Source: Microbotryum silenes-acaulis
Lineage: Eukaryota > Basidiomycota > Microbotryomycetes > Microbotryales > Microbotryaceae
DNA length: 64,000 nt
Assembly: GCA_003665825.1 (NCBI GenBank)
Contig: QPFY01000011.1
Location: 124,001-188,000, forward strand
Direction: 5' to 3'
Numbering within the stretch: the stretch's first letter is position 1; every line of letters starts with the position of its first letter. The notes under the pieces are model-generated. The model ran no database searches. It was not told the origin of the DNA and worked only from the letters and a program-made list of their open reading frames with translations. The translations under genes were made by a program, and so were the position numbers. Below, in pieces: positions 9,650-21,378 of the stretch.

Positions 9650-9845
9650 AGGCGGAGACGGCAATACTTTAGTACTTACGGACTTTGTTTGGGGTCACGG
9701 GAGCAGGACGGAAACACCGACGCACCGTCGCTGGGCTTGATTTTGATCGATTGTATTGTTCTTTCAGTGGCGCTTCGATTTTTGAGATGCTGTCAATGGT
9801 GAGCTCAGACGAGGCGATCGCGCTCTGGGGATTCCGGGCACCTGG
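9650..9845 (+). pseudogene. Decayed fragment of the LINE coding region
   Basis: The sequence aligns by eye with 6229-6420 of the intact LINE: it shares ACTTACGGACTTTGTTTGGG, GGCTTGATTTTGATCG, GGCGCTTCGATTTT and GACGAGGCGATC. Small indels and substitutions close the frame. It is a relic of the same family and gives a second age class of LINE at this site. Confidence 0.65.
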
Positions 9846-10320
9846 GCCATGAGAGTGTGGGCGCTTCAGTGTCAGCACTCGACACAGCGCGGCCTGCCCA
9901 ACTGGTCTGTGCGAGCGCGAGGCCTCACGCTACAGGCACGGCGCGCCGGCGTTCTGAATTGCGCGCCATACAAATCATTACAAAACACGGCTTGCCAATG
10001 GGCCGCATGTGAATAGTAAGCTGTTTGAAGCATCGAATTGAAGGACGCGTCTCGTCCCTTTGCGCGCGTTGCTTGGTGTGGTACTACCTACTCCATCCAA
10101 CCCGGGTCCTCACCTCCTACAACATCTGTGATCAAAGCAGCCTGGATTTTGATCGAGTGAATCACTCTGCCCAATCATCTCTGTCGCTTTCTTTTGACCG
10201 ACCTCTGCTGGGACGCGTCGCGAGTGTCATCACTCAACCCCTCTTCCCCCCAGCGCTTGCTGCATCCGCGGATCCCCACCCAAACAAGCACGCACGCACC
10301 CGGCGCTTCACACATACGCG
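9846..10320. other. Intergenic before NDC80, no gene seen
   Basis: Contains GC-rich patches and the presumed NDC80 promoter and 5' UTR. No additional ORF, RNA or repeat could be supported. Confidence 0.4.
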
Positions 10321-12902
10321 ATGGACGCACGTCGTCGCACCCTCGCCACATCAGGCACCAACCCCACCTATCCAGGCCAACCACAACAACAGCAGGGTCA
10401 ATCGATGATCCCGACTTCGACGCGTAAACCTACGCACGCCAATCTGCGTCATTCGATGCTGCCTAGCGCGACAACTTCCACCGCCGCAGGAACGACGACG
10501 ACGACGACGGTGGGAGGACCACGAGCCTCTATTGCGCCTTCCCGATCCAACTCGAACCTCGCCATGACAGCGCGTCAATCGATGCTCCCTGGTAGCAGTG
10601 CGAACGCGAACAACAACAACAACAACGACGTCGGCGCCGCTTCGAGCCAAACTTCGTCCTGGGGTGGAGCAAGTCAGGTCTTTTCCCAAGGACACGGTGG
10701 TCCACCCGCAGCTACGGTACCCATGACCGCGACCAGACCGGGGGCGTACCATGTAAACCCTTCGTTGGGGTCGATGAGCGTCGGTCGACCCACTGGGGGT
10801 ATGAGGGGTAGCTCCATCTTGGCGAATCAACATCCCGCACTAATGGCACCCAACAGGTATGTCAACACGCGCCCACGTCCCTTCCTTCTACACGCGACTC
10901 TAAAACTGATGACATTTTAATCCGCGTCGTCCCGATCACAGTGCGCGTCGTTCGTCCTCGTTCCGTCGATCAACCATCGGCAACAACCCCGGCGGGAACC
11001 CAACCTCACTCTCCACTCCCGGAGCTCTCAAATCCGCCATGACGACAATGAAGCCCAAAATCGACCCACGCGAAGCCAAGAAGAAATCTTCGGAAACGCG
11101 CAAGCAATGGGCGCTCGAGATTGTCGATTTCCTCCTCGAATGTCAGTTCGCCGCGGATGAAAAGATGTTGCTCGCTCCGACGGGGGCGCAATGGCAAGCT
11201 ATTTTCAAAACCTTGGTTTTTGAATTCGATCCTACCATCACCTGGGAGGGGAAATCGTTCAATGACCAAGTTCCGATCGTATTGAATGAGATCGGGTACC
11301 CTTTCCCGGCTAGCATTACCAAGAGTCATTTACAAAGCGCGGGTAGTTCTCAAAGTTGGCCTGGTATGTTGGCGATGATGCATTGGATCGTTACGACGAT
11401 CAAAGAATCCGAAACGGCCTTCAACGAATCGACCGAGATCAAGATGCCCGATTTCGATGCTGTACTGGCTAGAGGAACGACCGATGAGGATCATTTGGTC
11501 CAACATGCTTGGTTCGATTACGTCGCTTCGGCTTACCCCAAATTTTTAGTCTCGGACGAGTTCGAGGCCGATGAGGAGAAGGATTTATTTTGGAAGCGAA
11601 TGGATCCTGTACGAAGGGTGCAACGCGATCGATTGGACCAGTTGACGATCGAATATGAAGAGTTGGAGAGGGAGTGGAAGGAATTACAGGTTCATCCCGT
11701 GAGTACTGCCAGTTTGCACTTTCGTCTCTTTTGACGGGTTCATCTGGGGCTATTCTGATCCCTCATTTGGCTTTTATAGGACCCCTTGATTGAACTGTCG
11801 GCCCAAGTCGAAGGTTTCAAGCGCGACGAATTGACGTGCCGTAAATGGACCGACGAGTTGACCGAAAAATTGACGCGTTACACCTCCGAACATGAGCGCG
11901 TGACCCAAGTGATTCAACAAACCGTCAGCGCGAACTCGAACTCTTTGAATGAAATCGGTTCGTTGGAAGATCAAGTCAAGAATCAGGACATGTCGCAGGC
12001 CGAGATTGCAGAGACGAATTCAGAGTGTAAGAGGTTGGATAGTACGACGCGGGAGACGCGCAACAAGATCGTTACGACGTTGAAGAGGGTCTTGGAGCAA
12101 GAGATTGAGGTCGAGCGTCACTTGGCTTTGGCCAAGAGGTTGGCGGAGGAATACTCTAATATAGTGGGACCGTTGGGGTTGTTGAGGAACGATTTGACGA
12201 CCAATGTCGCGTTGGCGGGTTTGTTGACCGGACACGAGCACGTCGATTTCAACCAAGAGATCTCACCTGCTTCCGACAAGCCGGCACCGGATTGCACGAC
12301 CTACATCAAGCCGGCCCTGTCGGAGATGAAGGTCAAGACCAAGGCCGAGCTGAGAAAGTTGCAGGCGGATGAAGTGACCAAAGAGGCCGAGGTCAAGATC
12401 AAGCAGGTCGAAGAGTCGGATCAGGAGGAGATTTCAAAGCATTTGGTCGATGAGGAGAAGAGGTTGATGAGGGAAATGCAGGCGCTGGAGGAGGTGAGTT
12501 TGCAAAATAGCGCCGAGAGCTGGCTGGCACAACGCTGAGTTTTTCGGTTGACGATCGCAGTCGGCCGCGAACGAATTCGGCACGCTCAACGCGTCGATTG
12601 CGGCTCTGCAATCGGCCGTCGATGAGCTCTCCTCGACGATGGCGCAACCTTTCGCGCAAGCCGAATACCGTCTCGAACAACGCACGCTCGAGCTCTCGCG
12701 TGTGACGAAGGAAGCCTCTTCGCGCTTGCAGGAGAACTCGACCAAGTTCGAGCAAGCGCTTAGTCGCGCCTTGGGACACAAGGAACACACTGTGGCATGT
12801 ATTTCCAAGGGTTTGGAGATGGTCGAGGAGGCCAAAAGGACGTGGATCGCACCGCCGGTGATCAAGTTGGAGATGCGAGGCGCGAGTGCTTTGGAAGTGT
12901 AG
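10321..12902 (+). CDS. NDC80: Kinetochore protein Ndc80 (Hec1)
   Basis: Ndc80 is the microtubule-binding subunit of the Ndc80 kinetochore complex. Exons 10321-10856, 10942-11698, 11780-12493 and 12561-12902 join in phase to 782 residues, within the family range. Residues 1-220 form a disordered serine/threonine/asparagine-rich tail with scattered RxS sites, typical of the Aurora-B-regulated N-tail. The calponin-homology domain follows at roughly 222-345, with KQWALEIVDFLLE, ITWEGKSFNDQVP, LNEIGYPF and SWPGMLAMMHWIV. The remainder is long coiled coil, including DQLTIEYEELEREWKELQ. It ends MRGASALEV. The start was chosen as the first ATG of the open frame after a stop-rich region. Confidence 0.93.
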
Positions 12903-13241
12903 GAGGGATGAGCGAGGGATTTTTTGGTTCTTGTATATTGGATGTTCTCTTTTTCTCGTGGCTTGATTTATTTTCTTGGTGTTGTTGAGTTTGTGAGCTG
13001 GGTGGTGTTGGTGATAGTTGGAAAAAGATCGAGTACGTCCTATAACAAGTGCTGAATGGTCTTCCTAACTCGAGACAGTTGAGCCGAGTGTCGCGCCCCG
13101 CCGATTGGACGCGTCGAGCACGAGATCCCGCCTGTGCGCCTGTGCGCTCCTGCTGGCTCTCGCTCACTCCGAACCCCACCAGCTGAAATCTGCAGCACTG
13201 AGTTCGACCTCGACCTCGCACTCGGCTCACCGCGTGCCCAG
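12903..13241. other. Short intergenic between NDC80 and the BRCT gene
   Basis: About 340 bp of 3' UTR and promoter sequence. An open frame extends upstream of the chosen ATG of the next gene to about 13134, but it lacks family similarity and is not counted as coding. Nothing else was seen. Confidence 0.4.
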
Positions 13242-16200
13242 ATGAGCCACTCGACCATTGAGACCGGTGCGACGAATGCCGCGACGACCTCCACGAGTTC
13301 TGGAATGAGCGCGTCGGGCGTCGATACGCGCCTGTTCTCGGGCGTGCGCTTTCGGCTGAACTCGAGTCTCAAGAAGGAGGTTAGGAAACAAGTTGAGTAT
13401 TGCGTTGTTCCTAGGGGTGTGGTTGTGCATGGACTGCGAGTAGTGTCGGTCGCTGGGCTGGTGGGTGGCAAAGGTCAAAGGCGAACCCCACCCGTCGCCG
13501 TCAGTTCACAAGAGATGTCGTACTCAACTCGGTTACATCTCTCTCTCACAAACACAGCTGAGCCAACTTCTCGTCTCGAACGGTGCCACTGAAGTACCTG
13601 CCCCACCCATCGCCGAAGAGAACGAGCTACAAGATCCGACTTCGGACTCGGACTCGCGCGAGCAAGCCGTCGATCGTTCCCTTACTCACTGGATCACCGA
13701 CACCTTGGACTTTGCTGAATACGCTCAATTGCGACCTAATGAAGACTCATCGAATGCGCTCGCTCTTCCTGTGCCACACGCTACAGTCGTGAATACCGCT
13801 TCGGGCGGAACGGGCAAGATGAAGAATCAAGTCGATGAGCAAGTCAAGATTGTCACGGTCAGTTGTGGGGGGGGGTGACAGTTTTTTTGCATCTACGATC
13901 AAGTCTGAATTGGACTGCCTGCTAATCGACGTGAATTTTGCAGCCTTATTGGGTGACGAGGTCGTACGACCTGCAACAGCTGCAACAGTTAGTCCTCACC
14001 GAACGAGGAACCGATTCCGGCAGAAAACTTGCTGACATGGCCCACTTTTCGCCCATTGCAGACCGCGACACTATTCAGCCGATCCTTTGCTCATCTTTTC
14101 CGGACTTTGCGTATGCTGCGATGGGGTGGGTACTGTTCACTTCTCATGGGGTCTCCTCCAATGTCGTCAGGGGTCTGGACTGACGCGATTCTTCCCGCCC
14201 CCCACAGTTGCCCGAGACGGACGCGCAATCGATCGCTGCGGGCGTGCAGTCACTCGGAGGACAATCCAGACGCGAGTTGACCAGAGAGGTCACGCATTTG
14301 CTCTTGATGAGCCCAGAAGGAGTCAGTGATGGGCCATCGGTTGCCCCATCCGAATCACTCTGGACTGACGCGGCGCACCGACAGGTGAAATACGAAGCGT
14401 GGCTCAAGCATGGTGCTGCGGTCGGGATGGTCGCACTACTACCTCATTGGTGCGTTTGTGGATGCCCAAAGTGTTTTACGCGAAGGCCACGGGGTTGACC
14501 TGTGGACTTGGGGGACTTTCTGCACAGGTTCGAAGACTGTTTCAAACTTCGACAATTGATCCCGCACGACATCTACGCCTTTCCCGACCCACCTTACATC
14601 AACCTACGAACGATCGGTTCGGCCAAATCGTACGACGAGCGACTGTTCGACCTCGTTAAAACGAGTGCTTCGATGAACGGACGGTCGCAGGCGATTTCCG
14701 TTGAACAGATGAGCGCGACGAAGAGACTTGAACTAGCTTTCTCTCGGTTATCCGATAACGAACCGTACCAACGGACAGCGTTGATTGAGTTGGATCGATC
14801 GCACGTAGGAGGTTCGATCGCTCTTTCCGATCCTGGTGTTAGAGCAAGGATAGGCGCCGCCACCACAGTCGGTTCGTCGTCCACCATAGGCGGGACAACC
14901 AGTCGCTCGTCCGCCGCGACTTTGAATGGAAGTTGGCCCCCCGTGGCTGGGTTGGCGACTTCGACTGATGCGAGCTTGTTCTCGGCTCATCGGGTTTACT
15001 TGGCCAGTGATTTGGGACTCAGACCTGGTTTGGAAGAGGCGATTCAGAAGCGCATCATCGAGGCTGGTGGAAGGTGTTGGTCGTTTGGTTTGGATGGGGG
15101 TAAATCCGGGACGGGCAAGAACAGTCTTTTGACGTCAACCGAGGAACGAAGGGGTTCGATTCCGGAACAAGGGACGAATAGTGCGTCTGTGGCGATCTCG
15201 AAGCGCGATCGAACGGACGAGTGGGACCGACGAAGAGAGGCCGAACGAGAGTTGCACAGCTCGACGATCGTCATCACGCGCACTCGACAAGGTTGGGAAT
15301 GGTGGTTGGCTTATGAGGCGGGCTTATCGACATCTTCATCCGTCGACTCGAGTCCGAAGAAGGTAGGGCAGCGTCGACACAAGATCATTGGCAACCTCGC
15401 ATGGGTGTACCACGTTCTCGCCGTAGGTAAACTCGATCCACCTTCATCGAGGATCCTTCATTTCCCTCTACCGAGTTTGGAAGGCGTGCCCGAACTCAGA
15501 GGGCAATTGTGTACGATTTCAAATTATTCGGGATCGGCGAGGGATTATGTTCGTGCGATGATAGAGGCATTGGGGGCAACTTTTGATGGCGCGATGTGCA
15601 AACAGACCAAGTTCGTCATCACGGCTAGGTAAGTCAGTGTCGTTCATTCCTCATGCTCGAGAGTCAACCAGCCTGACTTTTCTCGCCATCCCTGAATAAT
15701 GCCTTTCCAGTGAATTCGGCAACAAAGTTAAACACGCTCGTCAATGGGGGATCCCTCTCGTCACCCACACCTGGCTCGAAGCTTGTCTCGCCAAATGGGC
15801 CTTCATAAACCCCGCCTTATCCACTACCTACCTTGTCGAAGGTACTTCCCCGGCGATCGCGTTTCCTCAGATGGTCGGGGAAGCGAGGTTGTCCAAGGCG
15901 AATATTGAAGATTGGGTGCAGAGGGATGAGGTCAAGGTGTTGAGGGAAGAGGCGTTGAGCTCGGGGTTGAGCATGAGGGAGGAGGAGGTGGGGATGGAAG
16001 CTGATGAGGAGGGATGGGGTGGGAAGGGGGAGCAAGGTGATGTAGTGATGGAAGATGGACAAACCAAGTCACCGTCGTCACCAAAGCCGAGGAAGAGGAT
16101 CGACACCAAGTCTATTGCCACGAAGAGCAAGGCGACGAAGGGGAAACAAGCTGTTGTCACCAATGAGGGCTCGAGCGACGAAGAGACGACGACCAAAGTC

Positions 16201-18128
16201 GCGCCGAAGAAGAAGATGACCAAGACTGCCGTCCAAGCACTGGCGATAAAGCGGAAACGATCGAGCAGTGGGCTGGCGTCGTTGTCGGCCGAACCGGAGC
16301 CTGAAGAAGTCGTCGTCGTCGTCGAAGAGGAGGAACAAGCTCCAGCATCGGCTACAAAAGCTACCGCCTCGGGCAAGAAGGGTGCTGCCGGTGCTAAGTC
16401 CAAAAATGCCGATCCTGCTACTCCAGCTGCTAAGATTCAAGCTGGACGTGGACGGTCCGACAAGTCGTCAACCCGGAAAGGCAAGAGAAAGGCCGATTCG
16501 GACGAAGACGACGATGGGTCCTCTTCCTCGTCCTCCGATTCGGGTCCCGAACCTTCCTTTACCAAGACCTTTGGTCAAATCGATCCGGCCAACATGATCG
16601 TCGGGGGATCGCGTCGAGCGGCGGCTGGCAAAGCGGCGCAATTGCTCGCGCAACAGATGCCGGATGCGATACGGTTCGCGAAGGAGCAGAAGTCGGCCGA
16701 AAAGAAGAAGAAAATTGTGACAACGCCTGGGCCGGTGGGAACGGCTACGAAGCGTGGGTCTATGGGTGCTTTGGAGTCGGCCAAGAGGGAGGATGGAGAG
16801 AGTGAGGATGAGGATGAGGTGATGAAAAGAAGGGACGACGACGACCATGAAAAGGATGACGCGCCTGCGCCAAAACCGAAAGCGAAGCCGGCGAAGAAGA
16901 GGAAACCAAACGAAGTCAGTGAGCCCAAGGACGACGAGGATGAGGAACACGTTCCGAATGGTGGACAGGCGAAGAAGAGGGCCAAGACAGTGGCGGCGAC
17001 GGCGACGGCGACGGCACCCAAAGGTGGACGTTGGGCAGCGACGATGGCGACGGATGCAACGACGAGTGGGCAGATCTCGTCCTTTGATGCCCCTCCGCGG
17101 GGGAAACCGGCGTGAGTTTGCCTGACTGATGGACCCTCTGCTGTATGCGTTGAGCTGATGAAGTCGAGGTCACATTCACAGATTGAAGAATGGCGGGCGC
17201 AAGTTGATGCTCATGTCGACCGGGCTTGGATTGGACGCCAAGTCACCCGAGATCAAGGTCGGTCTCGAGGTGAGGGTGGGGCTCAACGGTTGGAACTGAC
17301 GGCTTTCTTTCGTTCGTTCTGCGCAGTCGCTCAAGCCGTTAGGCATCACCTGGACGGACAACCCTTCGCTAGTCACGCATCTCGTCGTTCGTGCGATGCA
17401 GCGAACGGAAAAATTCCTTTGCTGTAAGGATTCCACTTTCTCCCAATCACTATATTGCGTCCATTTCACTCATCGAATAGACGTCCCTTGTGCAGGTCTC
17501 GGCGTGGCTCCAAAGATCGTAACCAAGGAATGGATTGATGCCTCGCTCAAGGCCAACGAGCTGGTCGGTATGTAGCCCATGCATCGCCTCTTGAACTTTC
17601 TCGTGGCTGATAGCACATCCTGCCTCCATTTCTGCGATTAGACGAGGAACCGTACCTTCTCAAAGACACTGTCCGCGAACGTGAATATAAGGATACGCTC
17701 GTCGAGATCCTTAAACGGGCGCGCACGAAGCAACTGTTCGAGGACTACACGGTCTACATCACCCCGGGGACACAGCCGGAACCCAAGACGATGCAGAGAA
17801 TTTGCCAGTCGGGCGGAGCAACGGTAGGCCATCGAAGCTTGCTCCACTGCCTCTCATAAGCCCCACGCTCATGCCCAGTCCATACTCTGCCTTGCAGGTC
17901 TCGCTCGCGCGCCTGACCCCGCCCATCATCAACAAGATCGTCGAGAACCGCGAGCGCACCATTGTCGTATCCTGCCCCGGGGATCGAAGAGAATGGGAAG
18001 CTTTGGCTAGGAAGAAGTTCCCTATCTTCTCTGTCGAGGCCGTGTTCAACTCCGTGATGCATCAGACCTTAGTGGGGTTCGATACGGCGAGTAATAATCG
18101 GATTGATGGGTTGCAACTGGATCGATGA
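13242..18128 (+). CDS. Multi-BRCT genome-stability scaffold, Rtt107/Brc1-like
   Basis: Thirteen exons close in phase from 13242 to 18128 (junctions near 13391/13558, 13857/13944, 13987/14062, 14125/14208, 14321/14385, 14449/14528, 15628/15711, 17111/17182, 17257/17327, 17423/17496, 17567/17642, 17823/17898). The product is about 1298 residues. N-terminal BRCT-type segments include FSGVRFRL...LLVSNGAT, VTPYWVTRSYDL, LIFSGLCV, VQSLGGQSRRELTREVTHLL and LLPHWFEDCFKLRQLIP. More follow, such as VYLASDLG and WGIPLVTHTWLEACL. A lysine/serine/acidic low-complexity linker of about 400 residues precedes a C-terminal BRCT pair (RKLMLMSTGL, IVTKEWIDASL, DYTVYITPG). This order fits fungal Rtt107/Brc1, which bind phosphorylated H2A and the Smc5/6 complex after DNA damage. 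Six BRCTs are expected; I did not delimit each. The family name is a strong inference. Confidence 0.82.
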
Positions 18129-18732
18129 GGCCGCAAAGTGAGGCAGTTAATACCGGGGGCCCTATGACCAATCATTGTAGTGTGTTCCCTTCCCCGCGGG
18201 CGATTTGATCTGGACTCGGTTTCGTACTACTGTATGAGTTTGTTTGATCTAGAGACGTGGTTGTGCTCGTCGTCTTTGGATGGAACTGGGCCAAGCCCGA
18301 GTTGGATCATCGAGTGACCGACAGTCACTGCGCACTGCCGAGTTGCGCTGGCAGTGCAGTGCGCATTCGCAGATGAACGATTACAGAGACGTTACGCACT
18401 ACGAGCGAATTTTCTAACTCAACTCATATCCTCTCGGAGTCTTCGATTACCATGAGCCAATCGTGCGCGTTATCGACGGAACGAGGCTATGTCATCCGGA
18501 TATCATGTGGAGGGGCGCTGCTTGCTACCTGACCACCGAGGCGAAGCTAGGCGGAGGGCTGGCGGAGGCGCTTCCCAGCTGAGGCTGATCGAACGCGAAT
18601 CTGAGCATCTCTCCCTTCCTTACTCTACATCCCAGACAACGAAATCCTTCTCTTGGTACAGCCTAGCTAGCCCCTCGACTGGTCACCCTAAAGACTCGCA
18701 ACTCCCAAACTCCACTTCGCCCAGGCTCCGCC
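18129..18732. other. Intergenic, nothing recognised
   Basis: About 600 bp between two convergent genes. Only short ORFs without coding character are present. No RNA gene or repeat was seen. Confidence 0.4.
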
Positions 18733-19289
18733 TCACTCCCTGTTGCCCCACATCGACCGCATGGCTTGCTCGCCGACAGTGGGCGAAGTGATCTGTCTCA
18801 AGTCGTTGGGTCGAATCTTGTTCTCGATGCAGTATTCGAATTCTTCGTACATCCTCTGCACTGCCCACGCCTTATGTTGTTCTCGTTCCGTCTTGTTGGG
18901 GTTGCGCGTATCAGCAGAGTACGCCTGCTCGTACAGCTCCTCCGGCAACAGCCTCTTCGCCGGCGTCCAACTCGCTGTCCTCTGCTCGTCGAAGTCGGGA
19001 GCTTTTTCGGTGCAGCATTGAATGGTATTCCGGTCTGAGCGAACTGGTAAGGTGCCGTGGGAAGGAACGACTGATGGACCATCGAACCGCCGGCACCGTC
19101 CTCTGCAGACACTTACTGCGGGGACGCTCGCGGCTGGTTCAGCGATGCGCGGCCTCCCTCCTCGTTTTGGGAAACTTGTGCGGCCCGCGACGTTTGGCGA
19201 TCGTGAGCGGAAGGTGCAGTAATTGGCAAACCTGCCGCGTCAAAGACAACACCCGTGCCGTCAGGATTGGTTCCTCCTTGTTCGACCAT
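18733..19289 (-). CDS. Hypothetical protein, two exons
   Basis: Not recognised. Exon 1 (19289-19117) starts MVEQGGTNPDGTGVVFDAAG and ends at a consensus GTAAGT donor. Exon 2 is read from about 18979 in the frame of TASWTPAKRLLPEELYEQ and ends MRSMWGNRE. The model gives about 139 residues, hydrophilic, with a charged C-terminal half containing REQHKAW and YEEFEYC. The acceptor used (GCAGAG) is the one that restores frame and is weaker than usual. The 5' part of the intron also contains a competing open stretch, SMVHQSFLPTAPYQF, so the splice may differ. Coding character of exon 2 is good; the join is inference. Confidence 0.5.
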
Positions 19290-19419
19290 GCTTGCGATGC
19301 TTGCGAGATTGTTGCTTGCTGGCGGAGCTAGAAAGGATCAAAAGCACACAAGCACTTGAGCTTTCGATTGTCGTCCTCGTCTCGCTCGTTGATCATCGCC
19401 CTACGACTACCAGTTCCCC

Positions 19420-20524
19420 ATGTGCATATGGCCTTCTCTTGAGAGAGTCCAAGATTGGATGATCAGGCTCTGGCTCGACTGTGGCCATGTCTTTCGTCAT
19501 GATCGTGAGTCGACGGGACGTTCGGTTGGCCCTGGACCGCCGCGCTCCGAAGCCATAGACCTTTGGGCTCCTCGAATCGCAGAAGCTCACCAGCCTCACT
19601 CCGCTTACATCTCAACACAGGCACAACTTTCGTCAAGTGCGTCTTCTTGGCCGTAACTTTCGGTGTCCTCGGCGCAGTAGTCTTCAAGGTCGAACGCTCT
19701 CGCCGCGGCGCCGGTATGGTGTTGTACCTTTTCGGTGGCGTATGTGGCCGGTATATGTTCCTTGGGCACGCCGAAACTCGTCCGAACTCACCCAGGTGAG
19801 TTTCCCCGTTCCGACATCTCCGAATAAGATAGGTATGGCAGACCGACATATCTCTCGGACTTAGCGCATGGGTTCGCCGACTGTTTCGCTCGGCAGCGAG
19901 CTCCGCGACGGCCTTCGTCGAAGCGGGCTTGATCTGGACCGAGCATACTTCCCTCGACCTCGAAAGGAAAGCTCGCAAAGTTGATTCCGTTCTCGATCTC
20001 GGGATGTGGCCTACCATCGGGGTTTGCCTGCGCGACGTCGTCATCGCCGGCATGGCCTCGATTGCGCTCTTCGTGCTCGTCCTCACCGCCCTGCATTGTT
20101 TTGTTGCTCCTGTCCGATCCGCCGCCGTGTCGCCCCCGCGCCCCGACCGCTTCAGCTCGGGGCGCTCAATGCCAACAACAACAACGTCGACCCCTCCCCC
20201 CCCCCCCCACCCGCGCGCGCACCGGTCGCGCTTCAGCACGTTCGTACGAGCGAGGCTCCACACGACGAGGCACAAGATTCCGACGACACCTCGGTCGAGC
20301 CCGTAGACTCGGCGCGGGGGAGTAGGATCAACCATCTCGGCGGCGGCCACACCCCGCGCTGGATGCAGGACGGAGCAGCAATTGTTGACAATGGTGCCCG
20401 GGCTCTGGAGGCCGTGTACAAACAAAAGGCCGAAAACGAATTGGGGGCCCCACCTTTGCCAGCTGTACTCGACCAGCCTGAGCAAGGCAAAAACCACGCG
20501 CCAGACCAAGCTCGCACCGAGTAG
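19420..20524 (+). CDS. Hypothetical two-membrane-span protein
   Basis: Not recognised. Exons 19420-19504, 19621-19739, 19842-20111 and 20156-20524 are phase-compatible and give about 280 residues. A first hydrophobic segment (CVFLAVTFGVLGAVVF) lies near residues 36-51. A second (VIAGMASIALFVLVLTALHCF) lies near residue 137. The C-terminal 120 residues are hydrophilic, with an asparagine/proline-rich patch over a C-run, then SVEPVDSARGSRINHLGGG and a lysine/glutamate-rich end. The topology suggests a small organelle or endomembrane protein with a soluble tail. The long minus-strand ORF over the same DNA is arginine/threonine-rich without domain character and was rejected. The start and the 44-bp third intron are less certain. 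Confidence 0.5.
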
Positions 20525-20589
20525 TGGAGTAGTCTAGTCCCATATCATATAACGACAGTTATCTGTTCGACAATCAAATTATACCCCAA

Positions 20590-20677
20590 TAGACATTATC
20601 GCGTCTTCATTTCCTTTGTACTAGAAAGTCCACTAATCTTCATCATAGACATTATAGTGCCTTCATTTCCTTTGGTA
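20590..20677. repeat. Imperfect direct repeat in a 3' flank
   Basis: A 30-bp unit beginning TAGACATTAT and ending TTCATTTCCTTTG occurs at about 20590 and again at about 20646 with four or five differences. It lies between the ends of two convergent genes. Function unknown. Confidence 0.5.
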
Positions 20678-20918
20678 GAGCATTTCATGCGTTGGACACT
20701 TTGCAATCACAAGTCTCCCTTTACGCAGCTCATAGCTGTGTAGCACCCGTCCCCTATGGCTGGTTCGTCTCCACAGATCAGGTAAAGTACAACACTGGAA
20801 TGCACAACACTCGAACAATCTACCTTCGGGTCCTTCCGATCGTTCAGTGATCACGGTCCACCCTCGCGGCCTGCCTCACCCAGCACCTTTACTGACCCCT
20901 CCAACCCAAACGCATTCT

Positions 20919-21341
20919 TCAACGCGACCCAACTCGCGAAACTAACCAAGTAACCGAGTTCATCGGAATCACCTTGAGGTACCCGATACTCAACCCGACA
21001 AAGAACCCCCTCCACCCATGCGCCTTGTAGATCGTTCTCGCCGTATCCCAAAAGCCATGTCTCGCTCCTCCCCCACCAGCAGGTCCGACTTGCATCCTCC
21101 TTCGAATGATGTCCAAGGGGTAAGCGGAGGTTTGACCTAGTGCGCCGGCTAGGCCTCCGGCGGTCAAGTCGATCCAGGTGCGATGGCGTTCTCGGGTGCT
21201 GGGGCTGAACATGCTCGGGACGAGATCGGTTTTGAGGAATCCCCAGACGAGGAAGGATACGCCGGCGTAAAGGACGATATCGAAGAGGGTTGGGAAGATG
21301 CCTCGGTAACAGTGGGTCAGGGAACGTTTGCCGAGGTTGTT

Positions 21342-21378
<37 letters not shown>

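Noticed and set aside
20190..20210. Single-base frameshift in the C-run of the two-span protein gene
   Set aside because: A phase-compatible 44-bp intron (20112-20155) just upstream explains the frame change without an error.
19463..20509. 348-codon minus-strand ORF
   Set aside because: Arg/Thr-rich without domains. The plus strand has a phase-consistent four-exon model with two membrane helices over the same DNA.
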